Shown: one piece after another, positions 62,401-64,000 of the stretch
Layout of the letters: every line of letters begins with the position of its first letter
How positions within the stretch are numbered: the stretch's first letter is position 1
Assembly: GCF_026810445.1 (NCBI RefSeq)
Contig: NZ_CP113949.1
Span: 1,798,001 to 1,862,000 of the forward strand
Direction: 5' to 3'
Source of the DNA: Pseudomonas sp. BSw22131
GTDB lineage: Bacteria; Pseudomonadota; Gammaproteobacteria; Pseudomonadales; Pseudomonadaceae
Length of the DNA: 64,000 bases
Notes under the pieces: model-generated
What the model saw: the letters and a program-made list of their open reading frames with translations, nothing else
Told to the model about the DNA's origin: nothing
The model's database searches: none
Made by a program: the position numbers and the translations under genes

Positions 62401-63777
62401 ATGAGTGACAAAGACAAGCAGGACAGCCAGGAAATCGGCCCAGCAGGCGAAAAACTGCAGAAAGTACTGGCGCGCATCGGCGTCGGTTCTCGCCGTGACG
62501 TAGAGGCCTGGATCAGCCAGGGTCGCGTCAAGGTCAATGGCAAAGACGCAACCTTGGGTCAACGCGTCGACTTGCACGACGCCATTACCGTTGACGGTCG
62601 CGTTATCAAGCGTGAAGAAGCCGCTGAAACCGTCCGCCGCGTAATCATGTACAACAAGCCAGACGGTGAAATCTGTACCCGCGACGACCCTGAAGGTCGC
62701 CCGACGGTGTTTGATCGCCTGCCGCGCCCCAAAGAGGGCCGCTGGATCAACGTCGGTCGTCTGGACATCAACACCACCGGTTTGCTGATGTTCACCACCG
62801 ATGGTGAGCTGGCCAACCGTTTGATGCACCCGTCGTTCGAAATGGACCGCGAATACGCGGTTCGCGTACGCGGCGAAGTCGACGACGACATGCTGTTGCG
62901 TTTGAAGAACGGCGTGATCCTCGAAGACGGTCCTGCCCGCTTCACCGACATCCAGATAGCGCCGGGCGGCGAAGGCTTCAACCACTGGTATCACTGCGTG
63001 GTCATGGAAGGGCGTAACCGTGAGGTTCGTCGTCTGTGGGAATCCCAAGGGCTGGTGGTCAGCCGCCTGAAGCGCGTGCGCTATGGCCCGGTGTTCCTCA
63101 ATTCCGACCTGCCGATGGGCCGCTGGCGCGAAATGAGTCAGTACGAAGTCGACACCCTCAGCGCCGAAGTCGGCCTGACGCCTGTCGCCATGCCGCAGAT
63201 GAACGCCAAGACCAAGGACAAGATGGAGCGCTTGCAGCGTCAGTCGTCGCGTCCTCTCGGTAAAGGCGAGCGAGTGCGTAATGTGCGTCCTGCCAAGGAT
63301 GCAGCCGGTGCCGAACGTCCGGTGCGTGAACCACGTCCTGCTATCGGCAGCGATCGTCCGGTCCGCGAGCCGCGTCCAGCCATTGGCAGTGATCGTCCAG
63401 CTCGCGAACCGCGTGGCGAGGCGGGTGACCGTCCAGCGCGTGACCCGCGTTATGCCGTGGGCGAAAAGCGTCCTGCACGCGAGCCACGTGTGGCCGAAGG
63501 CGAACGCGTACGTCCGGCCGGCAAACCGCAGGAAGGCGGGCGCGGTCAACGCACCCCGCGTCCTCCGGTCGGTGGCCGCTCCGAAGGTCGTACCGACAGC
63601 AGCCGTGGCACGCCAGTGGCTGAGCGTCCAAGTGACATGAACAAGCGTCCCGCCAAGCCGAAGCCTTCGCGTCCGGGCATCAAGCTGGTCGATGACAAAA
63701 CGCCGTCGGGCAAGCGTCGCGGACCTCCGGCAGGTTCCGGCCAACGCCCAGGGTTTGGTCGTCGCAAGCCTGAGTGA
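62401..63777 (+). CDS. rluB: 23S rRNA pseudouridine synthase RluB with a long basic tail
   Basis: This 458-residue protein has an S4 RNA-binding domain (about 18-75, EKLQKVLARIGVGSRRDVEA) and a pseudouridine synthase domain with catalytic D122 in VGRLDINTTGLL. It modifies 23S rRNA near U2605. From about residue 280 to the end it carries a disordered arginine/proline-rich tail with RPVREPRPAIGSD-like repeats, far longer than the E. coli tail. The start follows GGGAGG. A strong terminator follows. Confidence 0.93.
   Translation: MSDKDKQDSQEIGPAGEKLQKVLARIGVGSRRDVEAWISQGRVKVNGKDATLGQRVDLHDAITVDGRVIKREEAAETVRRVIMYNKPDGEICTRDDPEGRPTVFDRLPRPKEGRWINVGRLDINTTGLLMFTTDGELANRLMHPSFEMDREYAVRVRGEVDDDMLLRLKNGVILEDGPARFTDIQIAPGGEGFNHWYHCVVMEGRNREVRRLWESQGLVVSRLKRVRYGPVFLNSDLPMGRWREMSQYEVDTLSAEVGLTPVAMPQMNAKTKDKMERLQRQSSRPLGKGERVRNVRPAKDAAGAERPVREPRPAIGSDRPVREPRPAIGSDRPAREPRGEAGDRPARDPRYAVGEKRPAREPRVAEGERVRPAGKPQEGGRGQRTPRPPVGGRSEGRTDSSRGTPVAERPSDMNKRPAKPKPSRPGIKLVDDKTPSGKRRGPPAGSGQRPGFGRRKPE
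63280..63500 (+). repeat. Degenerate repeats encoding the RluB tail
   Basis: Units of about 36 bases encode RPVREPRPAIGSD and shorter RPAREPR/RPARDPR variants. CGTCC and GAGCCGCG words recur. Copy number may vary between strains. Confidence 0.7.
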
Positions 63778-63791
63778 TGTTTGCTTGAAGT

Positions 63792-63826
63792 AAAAAACGC
63801 CAGTCAGTGACTGGCGTTTTTTTTTT
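63792..63826 (+). terminator. Intrinsic terminator of rluB
   Basis: ACGCCAGTCA and TGACTGGCGT form a ten-base-pair stem followed by at least nine T. The A run on the other side allows it to act also for the minus-strand gene that ends at 63889. Confidence 0.93.
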
Positions 63827-63888
63827 GCTGCAGCTTTGCGGGCAAGTCGGAACGTCGCCCGCTCATTGCATCAGAAGCACGGTGATAT

Positions 63889-64000
63889 TTACGCGCTCGT
63901 CGCCAGATTGAACTGCCCGTCGAACACCACGCGCTTGTCCACGGCCAGAGTGCCACTGTTGAAAATCAGATCCAGATGATGACTGCCCTTGGCGCCGCCT
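63889..64000 (-). CDS. C-terminal fragment of an unidentified protein
   Basis: The last 36 codons of a minus-strand gene are in the window, reading KGSHHLDLIFNSGTLAVDKR and ending QFNLATSA. It converges on rluB and may share its terminator. The fragment is too short to name; the rest lies beyond the right edge. Confidence 0.6.
   Translation of the reverse strand, partial: GGAKGSHHLDLIFNSGTLAVDKRVVFDGQFNLATSA

Overview
The window is chromosomal DNA from a Pseudomonas, most likely of the P. fluorescens/putida/syringae lineage. Evidence is the GC-rich coding sequence, the two characteristic REP families in the spacers, and gene neighbourhoods known from this genus: the NAGGN osmolyte trio, cpxR-cpxP-cpxA, scpA-scpB-rluB, a retention-module RTX adhesin beside a Lap/Map-type secretion system, and a REP-associated transposase. 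About 60 protein genes are called. I saw no rRNA, tRNA, CRISPR array, prophage or classical insertion sequence.

Region 1 (1-8.3 kb, all minus strand) is a hydroxyproline catabolic cluster. In transcription order it holds a GntR/FCD repressor, 4-hydroxyproline 2-epimerase, a three-subunit D-hydroxyproline dehydrogenase with ATGA/GTGA stop-start coupling, an AraC/PAS regulator interrupted by one in-frame TAG, an amino-acid binding protein, an aconitase-X type cis-3-hydroxy-L-proline dehydratase and the first 20 codons of an ABC permease. Two near-identical palindromes centred on GTATAC lie in front of the GntR gene and in front of the binding-protein gene, suggesting one repressor controls both ends.

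Region 2 (8.4-16.1 kb) is a run of housekeeping and small genes: a Tag-type glycosylase, arsC-wrbA-DUF2069, a thioredoxin lipoprotein, a META lipoprotein, D-lactate dehydrogenase, a 52-residue DUF3309 peptide, DUF2784, a short-chain dehydrogenase, YnfA and YheU. Region 3 (16.3-21.2 kb) is the NAGGN compatible-solute operon. Region 4 (21.4-31.8 kb) has a SulP transporter behind a leader that looks like a decayed gene, an exporter made of a LolD-like ATPase, an FtsX-type permease and an AttH-like lipoprotein, then mnmC and polyphosphate:AMP phosphotransferase.

Region 5 (31.9-41.6 kb) is a biofilm adhesion locus. A 1446-residue adhesin with a TAAG protease site, a proline-valine repeat, a von Willebrand A domain and RTX repeats is divergent from its own TolC, ABC ATPase and HlyD-type genes. 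Region 6 (41.8-50.9 kb) holds YbaN, YecA, RecQ, MarR, a FimV-like protein, a SelW-type protein, a metallophosphoesterase behind a Pho-like site, an Mpo1-like protein and an AraC regulator. Region 7 (50.9-52.1 kb) is a RAYT transposase gene inside its probable cognate repeats, including a 112-bp tandem array. Region 8 (52.2-64 kb) has TrkH, a nitroreductase, the Cpx envelope-stress system with a GTAAA-N6-GTAAA CpxR site, YciI/YciB, then rnm, a YciO protein, scpA, scpB, a DUF1289 gene, rluB and the end of an unidentified gene.

The most noteworthy items are the single amber codon in an otherwise intact regulator, the shared GntR operators, the compact VWA-bearing adhesin, the RAYT nested in its repeats, the decayed leader before SulP, the AttH/FtsX exporter, and the Cpx and Pho sites.
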